Of a stretch of DNA of 64,000 nucleotides, positions 49,133 to 59,329 are shown one piece after another. How positions within the stretch are numbered: position 1 is the stretch's first letter; every line of letters begins with the position of its first letter. The notes under the pieces were generated by a model, which searched no databases, was not told the DNA's origin, and saw only the letters and a program-made list of their open reading frames with translations. The position numbers were made by a program, and so were the translations under genes. Origin of the DNA: Tatumella ptyseos (GTDB lineage Bacteria; Pseudomonadota; Gammaproteobacteria; Enterobacterales; Enterobacteriaceae); assembly GCF_030552895.1 (NCBI RefSeq), contig NZ_CP130649.1, positions 1 to 64,000 of the forward strand. Direction: 5' to 3'.

Positions 49133-50755
49133 TTAGGCGTGAAGTTTTGGCCCTGCGCTGACTAATGCTTTACCGGCTTCAGTATCAGTGTAAGGTGCAA
49201 AATGATCGATAAACTGTTTGGCGAGTTCTTCAGCTTTTATTTCCCACTCAGGGAAACTCTCCCAACTTGTTCGAGGATCGAGAATAGAAGGATCAATTCC
49301 TTGAATATGTTTTGGAAATTGTAGGTTAAAGATCGGTAGTGTATCGCACTCTGCATGATCGAGTTCATCATGCAAGATGGCATTAATTAACCGACGAGTA
49401 TCTTTCAATGACAAACGTTTTCCTTGCCCATTCCATCCAGTATTAACTAAGTAAGCCTTCGCTCCACTTGCCTGCATACGTTTAACCAAGACTTCAGCAT
49501 AGCGTGTTGGATGTAGTGTTAAGAATACCGCCCCAAAACAAGCGGAGAATGTGGGTGTGGGCTGCTTTATTCCGCGCTCAGTGCCTGCTAATTTCGCGGT
49601 AAATCCTGACAAGAAGTGATACTGAGTTTGTTCTGGTGTTAATCTCGACACTGGCGGGAAAATACCAAAGGCATCCGCCGTTAGGAAGATCACTTTTTTA
49701 GCGTGACCTGCTTTAGAAATGGGACGGACAATATTATCAATATGGTTGATTGGGTAAGAAACGCGCGTATTCTCGGTCTTACTATCATCATTAAAATCAA
49801 CGCTTCCATCGTGATTGACGACAACATTTTCAAGTAAAGCGTTACGACGAATCGCTTTGTAGATTTCTGGTTCAGCGGTTTCAGAAAGATTGATGGTTTT
49901 TGCGTAACATCCTCCCTCAAAGTTAAACACGCCATCGTCATCCCATCCATGCTCATCATCACCAATTAACTGGCGTAACGGATCCGTGGAAAGTGTTGTT
50001 TTTCCTGTCCCGGACAGGCCAAAAAATACCGCTACATCCCCTTCTTTACCGACATTCGCCGAACAATGCATTGATGCAATGTTTTGCAGAGGTAATAGAT
50101 AATTCATTACAGAAAACATGCCTTTTTTCATCTCACCGCCGTACCAAGTCCCGCCGATAAGCTGCATACGTTCTGTGAGGTTGAAGGCAACAAAGTTTTC
50201 CGAATTAAGGCCTTGTTCACGCCACGATGGGTTATGGCACTTTGAGCCATTGAGGACAACGAAGTTAGGTTCAAAGGAGGCTAACTCTTCAGCATTTGGG
50301 ACAATAAACATATTGGTAACGAAATGAGCTTGCCATGCGACTTCAGTCACAAATCTTACGCTCAAGCGTGTTTCAGGATTAGCGCCGCAAAAGGCATCCA
50401 CTACAAACAATCGCTTACCGGAAAGTTGTTCACACAACAGCTCTTTTAAGTTATTCCAGATCTGGGGTGAAAGGGGCTGGTTAGCATTTTTGGCTGCACT
50501 GGTGTCGTTCCACCACACGGTGTGCTCAGTGGTCGCATCACGTACTATGTATTTATCTTTCGGTGACCGCCCTGTAAAAATTCCAGTATCGACCGCTACG
50601 GCACCAGACTGAGTAACAATCCCTCTTTCAAAGCCTTCAAGCTCTGGAGATGTCTCTTCATTAAATAGCTGTTCATATGAGGGATTATGAACAATTTCAA
50701 TAGAATCAGTGATCCCAATAGCACTCAGATCGGGAAGCGGGGGGGTAGCTGACAT
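49133..50755 (-). CDS. pckA: Phosphoenolpyruvate carboxykinase (ATP)
   Basis: PckA converts oxaloacetate to phosphoenolpyruvate, the first committed step of gluconeogenesis. From ATG 50755 ([18 protein letters not shown]) it has 540 residues, the E. coli length. Conserved parts are [40 protein letters not shown], the kinase-1a P-loop [16 protein letters not shown], the kinase-2 region [24 protein letters not shown] and [24 protein letters not shown] lies 9 bases before the start. A TTG three codons upstream overlaps that site. Confidence 0.97.
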   Translation of the reverse strand: MSATPPLPDLSAIGITDSIEIVHNPSYEQLFNEETSPELEGFERGIVTQSGAVAVDTGIFTGRSPKDKYIVRDATTEHTVWWNDTSAAKNANQPLSPQIWNNLKELLCEQLSGKRLFVVDAFCGANPETRLSVRFVTEVAWQAHFVTNMFIVPNAEELASFEPNFVVLNGSKCHNPSWREQGLNSENFVAFNLTERMQLIGGTWYGGEMKKGMFSVMNYLLPLQNIASMHCSANVGKEGDVAVFFGLSGTGKTTLSTDPLRQLIGDDEHGWDDDGVFNFEGGCYAKTINLSETAEPEIYKAIRRNALLENVVVNHDGSVDFNDDSKTENTRVSYPINHIDNIVRPISKAGHAKKVIFLTADAFGIFPPVSRLTPEQTQYHFLSGFTAKLAGTERGIKQPTPTFSACFGAVFLTLHPTRYAEVLVKRMQASGAKAYLVNTGWNGQGKRLSLKDTRRLINAILHDELDHAECDTLPIFNLQFPKHIQGIDPSILDPRTSWESFPEWEIKAEELAKQFIDHFAPYTDTEAGKALVSAGPKLHA

Positions 50756-50920
50756 GAGGCGCAACTCCTTCGATAAAAAAGTGGCTTAGCAAAAATAGGT
50801 CAATGTCAGAAAAGTGTACCCGTAATCGTCGAGGGGGAAAGCAGAGAGGGGGGAAAGTGTGAGCAGCGTTAAATTACTATTTAAAAAAGAGGGACATTCT
50901 TATGAGGTTACCGCAAGTAA

Positions 50921-50937
50921 GCGGGGCCATGCCCCGC
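50921..50937 (-). other. GC-rich hairpin downstream of hslO
   Basis: GCGGGGC (50921-50927), CAT loop and GCCCCGC (50931-50937). It lies 13 bases past the hslO stop, in the position of a terminator, but is followed on the minus strand only by TTACTT. The remaining 50765-50920 should include the pckA promoter. Confidence 0.6.
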
Positions 50938-50949
50938 CTGTCATCATCA

Positions 50950-51816
50950 TTAATGGATTGAAGAATTGCTTAACGGCACGTCGTTACGAATGTTAGCAAC
51001 GTCTACGGCATCATAGAGATAATGGCTACCACAATAATCGCAATGCATATCGATTTTTCCGTCTTCAGCTAAAATAGCGTCAATTTCTTCTTCAGAGACG
51101 GTCTTCAGTACTTCACCACAGCGCTGTCTAGAGCAGCTACACTTAAATTGTACTGGCTGCGGATCGTAGACGGTGACCTCTTCTTGGTGAAATAGGCGCC
51201 ATAAAACATCGTTGGCCGGTAACCCAATGAGTTCCTCTTCTTTCACTGTTGTGGCAAGTGTCGCAAGGTGATTAAGCGCTTCACTATCTTTATCTTCGCT
51301 AGGTAAGACCTGCAGTAAGATACCGGCTGCACCTTGAGTGTTATTTCTGATGATTAATCGAGTTGGAAGCTGTTCTGAACGTAAAAAATACTCTTCAATA
51401 CATTCAGCAAAAGTAGGCTTCTCTAACGCGATAATACCTTGGTAACGCTCTCCTTTGGCCGGCGTGATGGTAATGACTAGATACCCTTGTCCAAGCATTT
51501 GTGCAAGGGTAGCCTCATCATCGATTTCGGCACGAACGCGCGCAACACCGCGTAACTCTTGTTTATCGTTACCGTTAATCACTGCCATGGCTAGGGGACC
51601 TTCACCCTGCAGTTGTACAGTGATATCACCTTCAAATTTTAACGTAGCGGTCATTAAACTTGTCGTCACCAACATCTCTGCCATCAGTTTCTTTACTGCA
51701 GCAGGGTAGTCATGACCCTCAAGGATAGCGTGGAGCGTATGGCTGACATTAACCAATTCACCACGAACGGCGGCATCAGCAAATAAATAACGGTGGAGTT
51801 GATCTTGGACAGACAT
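50950..51816 (-). CDS. hslO: Redox-regulated chaperone Hsp33
   Basis: Hsp33 is a holdase activated by oxidation of a zinc centre combined with unfolding. The start at 51816 ([22 protein letters not shown]) gives 288 residues (E. coli 292). The C-terminal redox switch has the four zinc cysteines as CSC (in [10 protein letters not shown]) and CDYC (in [18 protein letters not shown]). Upstream [24 protein letters not shown] is typical. It lies 21 bases after hslR, the usual hslR-hslO heat-shock pair. Confidence 0.96.
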   Translation of the reverse strand: MSVQDQLHRYLFADAAVRGELVNVSHTLHAILEGHDYPAAVKKLMAEMLVTTSLMTATLKFEGDITVQLQGEGPLAMAVINGNDKQELRGVARVRAEIDDEATLAQMLGQGYLVITITPAKGERYQGIIALEKPTFAECIEEYFLRSEQLPTRLIIRNNTQGAAGILLQVLPSEDKDSEALNHLATLATTVKEEELIGLPANDVLWRLFHQEEVTVYDPQPVQFKCSCSRQRCGEVLKTVSEEEIDAILAEDGKIDMHCDYCGSHYLYDAVDVANIRNDVPLSNSSIH

Positions 51817-51837
51817 TATTTTCTCTTTAGGGCGCAA

Positions 51838-52248
51838 TTATTCGCCCGTTATCTTAAATTTAATTAAATCACGGCGCTCTTTTTTGTCAGGGCGACGGTC
51901 GGGGTGTGGCATCGTTAATGCATTTAACTTCCGTGCCTGGGCGATCGATTCGCGCTTAATCATACTCTCTTCAGTCTCTTGATAAAGTTGTTGAGCTTCA
52001 GAGGCACTACGACGATGCTCACTAAGCGAGAGGACGATCACGGTACGTAGGTCATTACCCTGTCTGACTTGTACTTGGGCGCCAGGTTCTACCCATTTAC
52101 TGGGTTTACTCCGTTGGCCATTGTACTGAACCTTTCCTCCCTCGATCATCTCTCTTGCAATGGCTCGTGTTTTATAAAAACGAGCAGCCCAGAGCCATTT
52201 ATCGAGTCTTACTTTATCGGGAGCAGGATGTGTATGGGTTGTTTGCAT
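51838..52248 (-). CDS. hslR: Ribosome-associated heat shock protein Hsp15
   Basis: Hsp15 binds free 50S subunits carrying nascent chains and helps rescue them. The 136 residues have an S4-type RNA-binding fold (RLDKWLWAARFYKTRAIAREMIEGGKVQYNGQRSKPSKWVEPGAQVQVRQG), then a basic C-terminal helix RPDKKERRDLIKFK. Length is close to E. coli (133). It lies only 57 bases after igaA on the same strand; yrfG, which sits between them in E. coli, is absent. Confidence 0.95.
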   Translation of the reverse strand: MQTTHTHPAPDKVRLDKWLWAARFYKTRAIAREMIEGGKVQYNGQRSKPSKWVEPGAQVQVRQGNDLRTVIVLSLSEHRRSASEAQQLYQETEESMIKRESIAQARKLNALTMPHPDRRPDKKERRDLIKFKITGE

Positions 52249-52305
52249 GTGTGCCTCCTAGAGACAAACTAGCATAAGCTTAACAGTAAGACTTAACCTT
52301 AACCA

Positions 52306-54426
52306 TCATTCTTTAAAGTGATGGATGAGTGGTAGCGAAGCTTTCGCTATCGATGCATTATAGTCTTCTTGTATACGCGTAATACGCGAAAAATGAGAGC
52401 GCAGACGATGGATACCTAAACATGTATTAACCACTACAAGCGCAACCAAACAGGCTAAAAATAAGGTGGTAACGACGTAACGCCACAAAGCATGGGTGTT
52501 AGGTTCTTGGTGTACGACGACGTGAACCGTTCCTTGGCTATCGTGTTGAAGAGACGTAATAATTCCTGATAAGGCAAAAGGAGTCGTTAATAACTGCTCG
52601 GAGATGCGTTGTAATTCTTGCCATTGCGCCGCGGGTGCTAAATCAAAAAGCGAGGTATCTGGCTGTTCTTGATCGACAAGTAGCTGACCTTGTCCGTTAA
52701 CGAAGAGGTAACCATTCTTGGGTAAGTGACTCAGCGATTCGATCCTTTTACGCGTCTCACGACTGATAAAAGTGGTCGTTGCGGCGTTAACTAGATTCGT
52801 TAAGTTTTCGGCGCTATTAGGCCTTAACAACACATTCAAACCGTCAAGTTTTCCGGACTTCGCTTGGTTAACCAAGAAAGGCCAATCCCTCGCGTTCTCA
52901 AGATTGACTAAAGCATTTTTTAAGCGCAAGCAATCATCGTCAGAGGCACATAGCTGCGCCGTTTTTAAAACTATATCGGAAAAGTTATTGAGTAATATCA
53001 TCCCCGATTTTTGTATTGCAGACGCAAGTTGTGGGTTAATCCCCTTTAAATCATTCTCTGGTGCAAGCTGCTGTGAGGTAGTCGCCAGCAGTGCTTGAGT
53101 CTGTTCAATAACAGGGGAGGAGAGCGCAGGGGGAGATGGCTGGTTATTCCAATAAATAGCAGAGCAATCGAAAGGTAAGAAATCATAGCTTCGATTACTT
53201 TGGTAGGTTTGGGGCACGACGCACCTTCCAGTACCTTTAATATTAATTGCATCGCCAACGTGTAATTTATGTTGAGTCAGTTGTTTGACATCGGTGACGG
53301 TCACGCGCTGTTCGCCTTGCAGTCGTGCTAAGGCAATATTGAATGATACGCCTGTCGGTAACCAGCTGGTGGTCATAATCAGTATTAACAAGGAGCCGGC
53401 AGCTAACGTCAGGTTATGACGCCAATTTTGAATGGGGAATTTTTTAACTTCTTGAGTAAGGGAGAGTAAGGAACCATGTTGTACGACTCGGTTCTGACCA
53501 TCGACCTCAATGACCGTTTCTTTCCCAATATCTTGCTGAATATACGGATACCAATGCTCGGGATAATGCAGATCAAGAATTCCTAAGGATAAACTTTGTT
53601 GTTTAGGGTTTGCTTCGCCAAAAAGGTCCCAAGGCTTAAGGAGACCACGCATTGTCCTAATTTCTTGTAAATGACTCCGTGGTGGGCGGCGGTACATTAT
53701 CCATAAGCACGGTAAGATAATCAGTAAACTGGCGACTAGGATCCACGGCATGATTTTTAAAGGCGTTAATAAGCTACAAAAAATCAGTAAAAGCGCGCAG
53801 CAGAGTATCAGTGCTTCACTGATATTGTTTGCGTGGGCTAAGGTGTATTCCTCGTGGGTTTGACGACGAACATCGAGTATAGCGACCCGCTCACTGGTCT
53901 CTTTACGGATCGAAGTATCAGTGACGGTAGAGAGATTATTTTGCGGGCCAATATGCTCAAGGTCATGTAGCAATGAGTGGCCGTTCAAACTGATAATTAA
54001 AGGTAGTTGATTGGTATAAACTAATTCAATGGTGTTATCTGCGGCAATAAAAGGTTGGGCGTTAGGCGGTAAGTGAACCTCAAATGCATCGAGATAATAG
54101 CGGTTACGTTCTGGCACACTAGTCGACAAACTATAATGCGTTATAGAGTGATTGAGCTTATACACAGATTTATCCCGCAAAGTACAAGCATTACGCGGTA
54201 AGTGAATTCTGTTAAATAAACGTTCTATCAGTCCATTGGGTTTCGGCTGTCGTTGCTTAAGATATGCGCGACAAAGGCTAATTTCTTCGGCGGTAAGCGA
54301 GCGTTGATCGACGGTATTAAGTTCTTGATGTTGGGCGCGGAGTTGTTTTTTGGGTAGCAGTATTTTTGTCCATACAAATAGTACGCAGAACAAAATTACG
54401 AGTAGTAAGAATATAAAAACACTCAT
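52306..54426 (-). CDS. igaA: IgaA (YrfF), inner-membrane inhibitor of the Rcs phosphorelay
   Basis: IgaA is an essential inner-membrane protein that holds back RcsD/RcsC signalling. The 706 residues (E. coli 711) show hydrophobic segments at about 3-24, then a pair near 206-252 (LILCCALLLIFCSLLTPLKIMPWILVASLLIILPCLWI), one near 342-362 (LTLAAGSLLILIMTTSWLP), a large periplasmic domain with GRCVVPQTY and FDCSAIYWNNQPSP, and a last helix near 655-680 (VVTTLFLACLVALVVVNTCLG). Divergent from nudE with 265 bases between, as in E. coli. Confidence 0.92.
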   Translation of the reverse strand: MSVFIFLLLVILFCVLFVWTKILLPKKQLRAQHQELNTVDQRSLTAEEISLCRAYLKQRQPKPNGLIERLFNRIHLPRNACTLRDKSVYKLNHSITHYSLSTSVPERNRYYLDAFEVHLPPNAQPFIAADNTIELVYTNQLPLIISLNGHSLLHDLEHIGPQNNLSTVTDTSIRKETSERVAILDVRRQTHEEYTLAHANNISEALILCCALLLIFCSLLTPLKIMPWILVASLLIILPCLWIMYRRPPRSHLQEIRTMRGLLKPWDLFGEANPKQQSLSLGILDLHYPEHWYPYIQQDIGKETVIEVDGQNRVVQHGSLLSLTQEVKKFPIQNWRHNLTLAAGSLLILIMTTSWLPTGVSFNIALARLQGEQRVTVTDVKQLTQHKLHVGDAINIKGTGRCVVPQTYQSNRSYDFLPFDCSAIYWNNQPSPPALSSPVIEQTQALLATTSQQLAPENDLKGINPQLASAIQKSGMILLNNFSDIVLKTAQLCASDDDCLRLKNALVNLENARDWPFLVNQAKSGKLDGLNVLLRPNSAENLTNLVNAATTTFISRETRKRIESLSHLPKNGYLFVNGQGQLLVDQEQPDTSLFDLAPAAQWQELQRISEQLLTTPFALSGIITSLQHDSQGTVHVVVHQEPNTHALWRYVVTTLFLACLVALVVVNTCLGIHRLRSHFSRITRIQEDYNASIAKASLPLIHHFKE

Positions 54427-54691
54427 GCGTTACCTAGGGCAAGGAAGTGATAAGCCTCGTGGCCAGTATGATAGTCGAGTACAATAATACCTATCTCAGC
54501 AAAACATTGAATTAAACAATTGGCACACTCCTGTGTCAATCTAGTCTTACGTATCGCAATAATAAATCAGGATAATCTTATAATTATCCCCTTTGAAGCA
54601 ATCAGATCGACAAAGAGCCAAATTTGGACTGGTTGCCTCTCGCTGGCTATGCTTCAATAGTGGCACACAGATCATCATTTCGAGGTAAACC

Positions 54692-55255
54692 ATGTCCGCG
54701 CTAAAAAAACCGCAAATTTTGCGTATTGCAGAAGTCGCGAGCTCAAGACTGTTTACTATTCAATCTGTCCAGCTACGTTTTAGTAATGGTGTTGAGCGTA
54801 ATTATGAGCGCATGAAACCAGCGGGCCGTGAAGCTGTTATGATCCTTGCGCTGGAAGGCGAAAATGTCCTGATGATAGAGGAATATGCTGTAGGGATCGA
54901 GGGCTATGAATTGGGCTTTCCAAAAGGATTGATCGATGCAGGGGAAACGCCTGAACAAGCGGCAGTAAGAGAATTAAAAGAAGAGGTTGGAATGGGTGCC
55001 GAAAAACTCACGGTTTTAGGCCGTGTCACAATGGCTCCTTCTTACTTTTCAAGCCGAATGCATATTCTCGTCGCCGAGAAACTTTACCCTGAATGGCTAG
55101 AAGGCGATGAACCTGAACCTTTAGTCATTCATCGCTGGCCTGTGACTAAGCTCATAGACTTACTGAATCACCCCCAATTCCAAGAAGCGCGTAATGTTAG
55201 CGCGATGTTCCTATTACGAGAGTGGCTAGTCAAACAGTCCCAGGATTTGATGTGA
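54692..55255 (+). CDS. nudE: ADP compounds hydrolase NudE
   Basis: NudE is a Nudix hydrolase of ADP-ribose, NADH and diadenosine polyphosphates. The 187 residues have the Nudix box GLIDAGETPEQAAVRELKEEVGM (about residues 78-100), the preceding YAVGIEGYELGFPKG, and MAPSYFSSRMHILVAEKLYPEWLEGDEPEPL, matching E. coli NudE (186). CGAGGT lies 7 bases before the ATG. It converges with mrcA. Confidence 0.95.
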   Translation: MSALKKPQILRIAEVASSRLFTIQSVQLRFSNGVERNYERMKPAGREAVMILALEGENVLMIEEYAVGIEGYELGFPKGLIDAGETPEQAAVRELKEEVGMGAEKLTVLGRVTMAPSYFSSRMHILVAEKLYPEWLEGDEPEPLVIHRWPVTKLIDLLNHPQFQEARNVSAMFLLREWLVKQSQDLM

Positions 55256-55288
55256 GATAAAAAAGTGGGCTAACTTTTTAGCCCACTT
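55256..55288 (-). terminator. Rho-independent terminator of mrcA
   Basis: AAGTGGGCTAA (55263-55273) and TTAGCCCACTT (55278-55288) form an 11-bp perfect stem; on the minus strand it is followed by TTTTTTATC. It may also block nudE transcripts. Confidence 0.88.
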
Positions 55289-55294
55289 ATAGCA

Positions 55295-57838
55295 TCAGAA
55301 TAAATCTTGGCTTTCTGCGCCTGAACCTATAGTAGTACTGGTTTCTTGGACCGAATACTCTTTTGGTTCGGTGCCGGTAATAAAGTATTCAGGGCGACTA
55401 TTCCCTCCACCATGCGATAATTTACCGGTCGTTCTATCTATCGTTACCGTGGTGATACCTTCAGGTGGTGTTAACGGCTGTAGCGGCACACCTTGTAGCG
55501 CTATTTTCATATAGTCATCCCAAGCTGGCTGGGCACTTTTAGCGCCGCCTTCGTAACCCGAGACTTGGTCTGCAATGGCACCCGAAGCAGTAGTACGACC
55601 TAAGGCATGACTAGGGTTATCAAAGCCAATCCAGACTGACGTCGCAATACCAGGGCCATAACCCGAGAACCAGGCATCTCTTGAACTGTTAGTAGTACCC
55701 GTTTTGCCGCCAATATCATTACGTTGTAAATCACGTCCTGCGCGCCATCCGGTTCCCTGCCAGCCAGGTTCGCCGAAGATATTAGAGTTCATCGCACTCT
55801 TGATTAAAAAGGAGAGTGGAGTACTGATCACGTGAGGCGCATAAGGATCAGCGCTTGCATCTTTATCGATACTTTGTAGATCGGTTTGTGGCTCACCAAG
55901 AGGTGTGGGCTGCTCAGAATGTGCCACATTTTCGGTTTGTGTATCATCCAATCGTGCAGTATCCGTCGTATTCGCGAACAGTGTGGGAGAATTACACTCT
56001 GGGCAAGCGACTTTAGGATTTTCTTGAAATAAAACATTCCCTTGCTGATCGCTTATTTTACTAATTAACCAAGGTGTTACTTGGTAGCCACCATTAGTGA
56101 GGATTGCGTATCCTCTCGCCACCTGCATCGGTGTGAAGGAGGCTGCACCTAAGGCTAATGACTCGGTATGGACAATATTTTGCTCCGGAAAACCAAACCG
56201 TAATAGGTACTTCGCAGCATAATCGACACCCATTGCACGCATCGCACGAACCATCACGACGTTTTTGGATAAGCCCAGTCCTTGACGCAGTCGCATCGGG
56301 CCGGCATAAACATTGGGTGAGTTATGCGGACGCCAATCAGAACCAGCTCCAGCATCCCATCGTGAAATAGGTAAGTCGTTCAAGATAGTGGCTAAAGTGA
56401 GGCCTTTATCCATCGCGGCCGTGTAAAGGAAAGGTTTGATGTTAGAGCCCACTTGGCGTATGGCCTGTGTGGCGCGGTTAAACATACTTTGTGAGAAGTC
56501 AAAGCCACCGACTAACGCTTTGATTGCACCATTATGCGAATCCAACGAGACTAACGCTGAATTAACTTGTGGAACTTGTGCAAGCCACCATTCTTGGCCT
56601 ACGGCTCGGACCCAAATCAGTTGTCCTGAAGCGATAACTTGATTGACAGAACGTGGGGTCGCTCCCTGTAAGTTATCGTTTTTAAATGGTCTTGCCCAAC
56701 GAACCCCTGCTAGCGTTAAGGTTTGCACACTACCATTTTTTAGTCTGACTTGTGCTGCATTACCATCAACGCGTTGCACGACTGCAGGAATAAGCGGTCC
56801 ATAAGTTGGATAGTTAGCCAGAGTTTTATCAATTTTCTTATCGTCCCAAACCGATTGGCCATCGTGCCACAAAATTTTGGTTGGCCCACGATAACCGTGA
56901 CGAATATCGTAATTTAAAACGTTATTGACGACCGATTGTTGAGCGCCTTCTTGTAGCGTCCGTGTAATGGTGGTAGTGACTTGATAGCCATCATTATAGG
57001 CATCTTCACCATAACGTTTAACCATTTCTTGGCGCACCATTTCACTGATGTAAGGAGCGGTGAAGGCAACCTGTGGACCATGATATTGAGAGAGTAATGG
57101 TTCATTAATGGCCTGCTCATATTGCTGCTGGCTGATGTATTTCTGATCTAACATTCGACCCAATACGACATTACGTCGTGCAAGAGCGCGTGTAGGTGAG
57201 TAGAGCGGGTTAAAGGTCGAAGGGGCTTTTGGTAATCCGGCAATCATGGCCATCTGACTTAAGCTAAGTTCATTGATGTCTTTGCCGAAGTAGACATGTG
57301 CGGCCGCTCCTACGCCATAAGCGCGAGAACCCAGATAAATTTTATTTAAGTAAAGGTCGAGAATCTGATCTTTACTAAAAAGTTGTTCGATACGAATAGC
57401 TAAGAAGGCTTCTCTAATTTTACGTAATAGCGTTTTCTCAGGGGAGAGGAAAAAATTACGAGCTAACTGTTGAGTGATAGTACTTGCTCCCTGCGATGCT
57501 CTGCCTGAGAACAGTGCAATGGATGCAGCCCGAAAAATCCCGATGGGGTCGACCCCATGGTGTTCGTAAAAGCGGCTGTCTTCGGTCGCAATGAAAGCGT
57601 GAATAAGGTCTGGAGGCATTTGCTGTAAGGTTAAAGGGATACGACGTTTTTCCCCAAATTGAGCAATCAACTCTCCGTCTGCGCTGTAAACCTGCATCGG
57701 CGTCTGCATTTTGACGTCTTTGAGGGTATTAACATCGGGTAATTGAGGTTCAATATATTTATATAAGCCATATATCGAGCCTACTCCCAGAAAAATGCAG
57801 CAAATGAATAATATGAATAAATACTTTAAGAACTTCAC
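55295..57838 (-). CDS. mrcA: Penicillin-binding protein 1A
   Basis: PBP1A is a bifunctional peptidoglycan glycosyltransferase/transpeptidase. The 847 residues (E. coli 850) have an N-terminal membrane anchor (LFILFICCIFLGVGSIYGLYKY), the GT51 domain (FIATEDSRFYEHHGVDPIGIFRAA; GASTITQQLARNFFLSPEKTLLRKIREAFLAIRIEQ; KIYLGSRAYGVGAAAHVYFGK), an OB-like insertion, and the transpeptidase with the SxxK serine in QVGSNIKPFLYTAAMDKG, SKN in GLSKNVVMVRAM and KTG in GGKTGTTNSSRDAWFSGYGP. Divergent from hofM. Confidence 0.97.
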   Translation of the reverse strand: MKFLKYLFILFICCIFLGVGSIYGLYKYIEPQLPDVNTLKDVKMQTPMQVYSADGELIAQFGEKRRIPLTLQQMPPDLIHAFIATEDSRFYEHHGVDPIGIFRAASIALFSGRASQGASTITQQLARNFFLSPEKTLLRKIREAFLAIRIEQLFSKDQILDLYLNKIYLGSRAYGVGAAAHVYFGKDINELSLSQMAMIAGLPKAPSTFNPLYSPTRALARRNVVLGRMLDQKYISQQQYEQAINEPLLSQYHGPQVAFTAPYISEMVRQEMVKRYGEDAYNDGYQVTTTITRTLQEGAQQSVVNNVLNYDIRHGYRGPTKILWHDGQSVWDDKKIDKTLANYPTYGPLIPAVVQRVDGNAAQVRLKNGSVQTLTLAGVRWARPFKNDNLQGATPRSVNQVIASGQLIWVRAVGQEWWLAQVPQVNSALVSLDSHNGAIKALVGGFDFSQSMFNRATQAIRQVGSNIKPFLYTAAMDKGLTLATILNDLPISRWDAGAGSDWRPHNSPNVYAGPMRLRQGLGLSKNVVMVRAMRAMGVDYAAKYLLRFGFPEQNIVHTESLALGAASFTPMQVARGYAILTNGGYQVTPWLISKISDQQGNVLFQENPKVACPECNSPTLFANTTDTARLDDTQTENVAHSEQPTPLGEPQTDLQSIDKDASADPYAPHVISTPLSFLIKSAMNSNIFGEPGWQGTGWRAGRDLQRNDIGGKTGTTNSSRDAWFSGYGPGIATSVWIGFDNPSHALGRTTASGAIADQVSGYEGGAKSAQPAWDDYMKIALQGVPLQPLTPPEGITTVTIDRTTGKLSHGGGNSRPEYFITGTEPKEYSVQETSTTIGSGAESQDLF

Positions 57839-57956
57839 CTAAACTCTCTCACTCGAACGGTATTGGGTAGTTTATAAACAATTACCTCGTAGTATAAAGG
57901 CATCATCGCTGCTTTGATACGTCAAAATATCTCATCAACCTTTGGGAGGTTGGAAA

Positions 57957-58775
57957 ATGTTTAGCCAAGGATGGCAAATAGGTCTTCATATTAATACTGA
58001 TCAAGTCAGTGTTGTGGCCATTAAGAGAAATCGAGATAAGTGGTGTTTACAGGGGTGGTGGGCATTTCCGTTGCATGAGCCGATTTTCACTTCAACGGGG
58101 TTATTAGTTGCTAGTGCAGAGTTCTGTTCTATTTTGGGGAAGCTTCGTGCTCATATACCTTATCGTTATTCGTTGCGTGTCAGCTATCCAGTACAGTGTG
58201 TATTGCTACGAACCCTTTCATTACCAAGCCCGTCACTAAAAGGCTTACCACTGGAGCGTTTTGTTCAGCTCTCGGTGGAACGATTATTTTCTCATCTCAA
58301 TGAGTTAACGTGGGATTACTGTTTAGGTCCCGATAAAGCAACAGAGATCAGTGTTACCGTGACTAGGAGTAAAGTACTCCAGGATTATTGCGATTTATTC
58401 AACAATACTGGCTTCACCGTGGAGGTCGTCGAGTTAGCCTCATCAGCGCTCTACCCTTTATTAGGATCTCATGGTAGCGAGACATTAATTGTTGAGGAGG
58501 ACGATATTTGGCTATGGGCGGCTTGCCATCAGCACTGCTTTCATCATGGTCAATGTTTGAAAATAGATTTTCCTACGATTGAAAGCGTAATCCACTCGAC
58601 TGCACTCCGTACTGAAACCTATTTCTTTGCGGGTGAACAAAATGACGTTAACGATGAAAATATCCACTCATTCAGTTTACTCAATATCCTCAGACATTCT
58701 CCGTCAGTAATCACCACGCGGTCTGACTTGATAGTGGCTTTGGGACTTGCTTTACGTAAGGCCGACCAACTATGA
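57957..58775 (+). CDS. hofM: DNA-uptake pilus assembly protein HofM (PilM-like)
   Basis: HofM is the PilM-like actin-fold protein of the competence-type pilus secretin system. The start at 57957 (MFSQGWQIGLHINTDQVSVVAIKRN) has GGGAGG 7 bases upstream; the TTG at 57942 overlaps that site and is rejected. The 272 residues resemble E. coli HofM at WQIGLH and at the end (FVALGLALRKA-type; here LIVALGLALRKADQL). The rest is weakly conserved, so identity rests also on position: first of hofMNOPQ, divergent from mrcA. Overlaps hofN by 4 bases. Confidence 0.85.
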   Translation: MFSQGWQIGLHINTDQVSVVAIKRNRDKWCLQGWWAFPLHEPIFTSTGLLVASAEFCSILGKLRAHIPYRYSLRVSYPVQCVLLRTLSLPSPSLKGLPLERFVQLSVERLFSHLNELTWDYCLGPDKATEISVTVTRSKVLQDYCDLFNNTGFTVEVVELASSALYPLLGSHGSETLIVEEDDIWLWAACHQHCFHHGQCLKIDFPTIESVIHSTALRTETYFFAGEQNDVNDENIHSFSLLNILRHSPSVITTRSDLIVALGLALRKADQL

Positions 58776-59329
58776 GTTGTATTAATTTACTGGATTGGAG
58801 AAGAAAAAAGCTTTCGCAGCGTAGCATCACTATTATGGCTACCGGTATTTTCTTGATAATGCTGTTTATCCTTGGCGTCTGTTTTAGCCTTAATAAGCTC
58901 CAGCATAATTTCCGCGAACTCGACAAGTTACCTCAGCTGTATCAACGGCTCATGATCCAATTATCAGAACGGTTCGACCAGCAGCAACAGGGGTTACAGC
59001 AACTCGCTTCACTGGAGCGTCAACGTCAGCAGATGAAGGGCGTACGCGATGAAATGGAGACTTACCACTTTCTTTTTCAGTGGCTGACTGAAAGATTACC
59101 TGAATATTTGTGGCTGACCACGCTCACCGTGGGGAAAACCGGTTGGATAATGACTGGAAAAAGTTTGAGCTTGGAAAAGATTGAACAGCTCATTCAGGAA
59201 TTAGTTAACGTCGATCAGGTGACAAAATTTAGCTTTAATGACCTCAAAAGAGAAGCATGGCATTACGAATTTAGAGTGAGTTTTTCAGTATCAGCTGAAG
59301 TGGGAGGTGAGACGATAAATGAAAAATAA
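58772..59329 (+). CDS. hofN: DNA-uptake pilus assembly protein HofN (PilN-like)
   Basis: HofN is the PilN-like inner-membrane component. The 185 residues begin MSCINLLDWRRKKLSQR, the short PilN motif (INLLDWR) that binds PilM, then one helix (ITIMATGIFLIMLFILGVCFSL), a coiled coil rich in Gln (about 45-90) and a ferredoxin-like periplasmic domain (YLWLTTLTVGKTGWIMTGKSLSLEKIEQLIQEL). It overlaps hofM by 4 and hofO by 11 bases. Confidence 0.88.
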   Translation: MSCINLLDWRRKKLSQRSITIMATGIFLIMLFILGVCFSLNKLQHNFRELDKLPQLYQRLMIQLSERFDQQQQGLQQLASLERQRQQMKGVRDEMETYHFLFQWLTERLPEYLWLTTLTVGKTGWIMTGKSLSLEKIEQLIQELVNVDQVTKFSFNDLKREAWHYEFRVSFSVSAEVGGETINEK

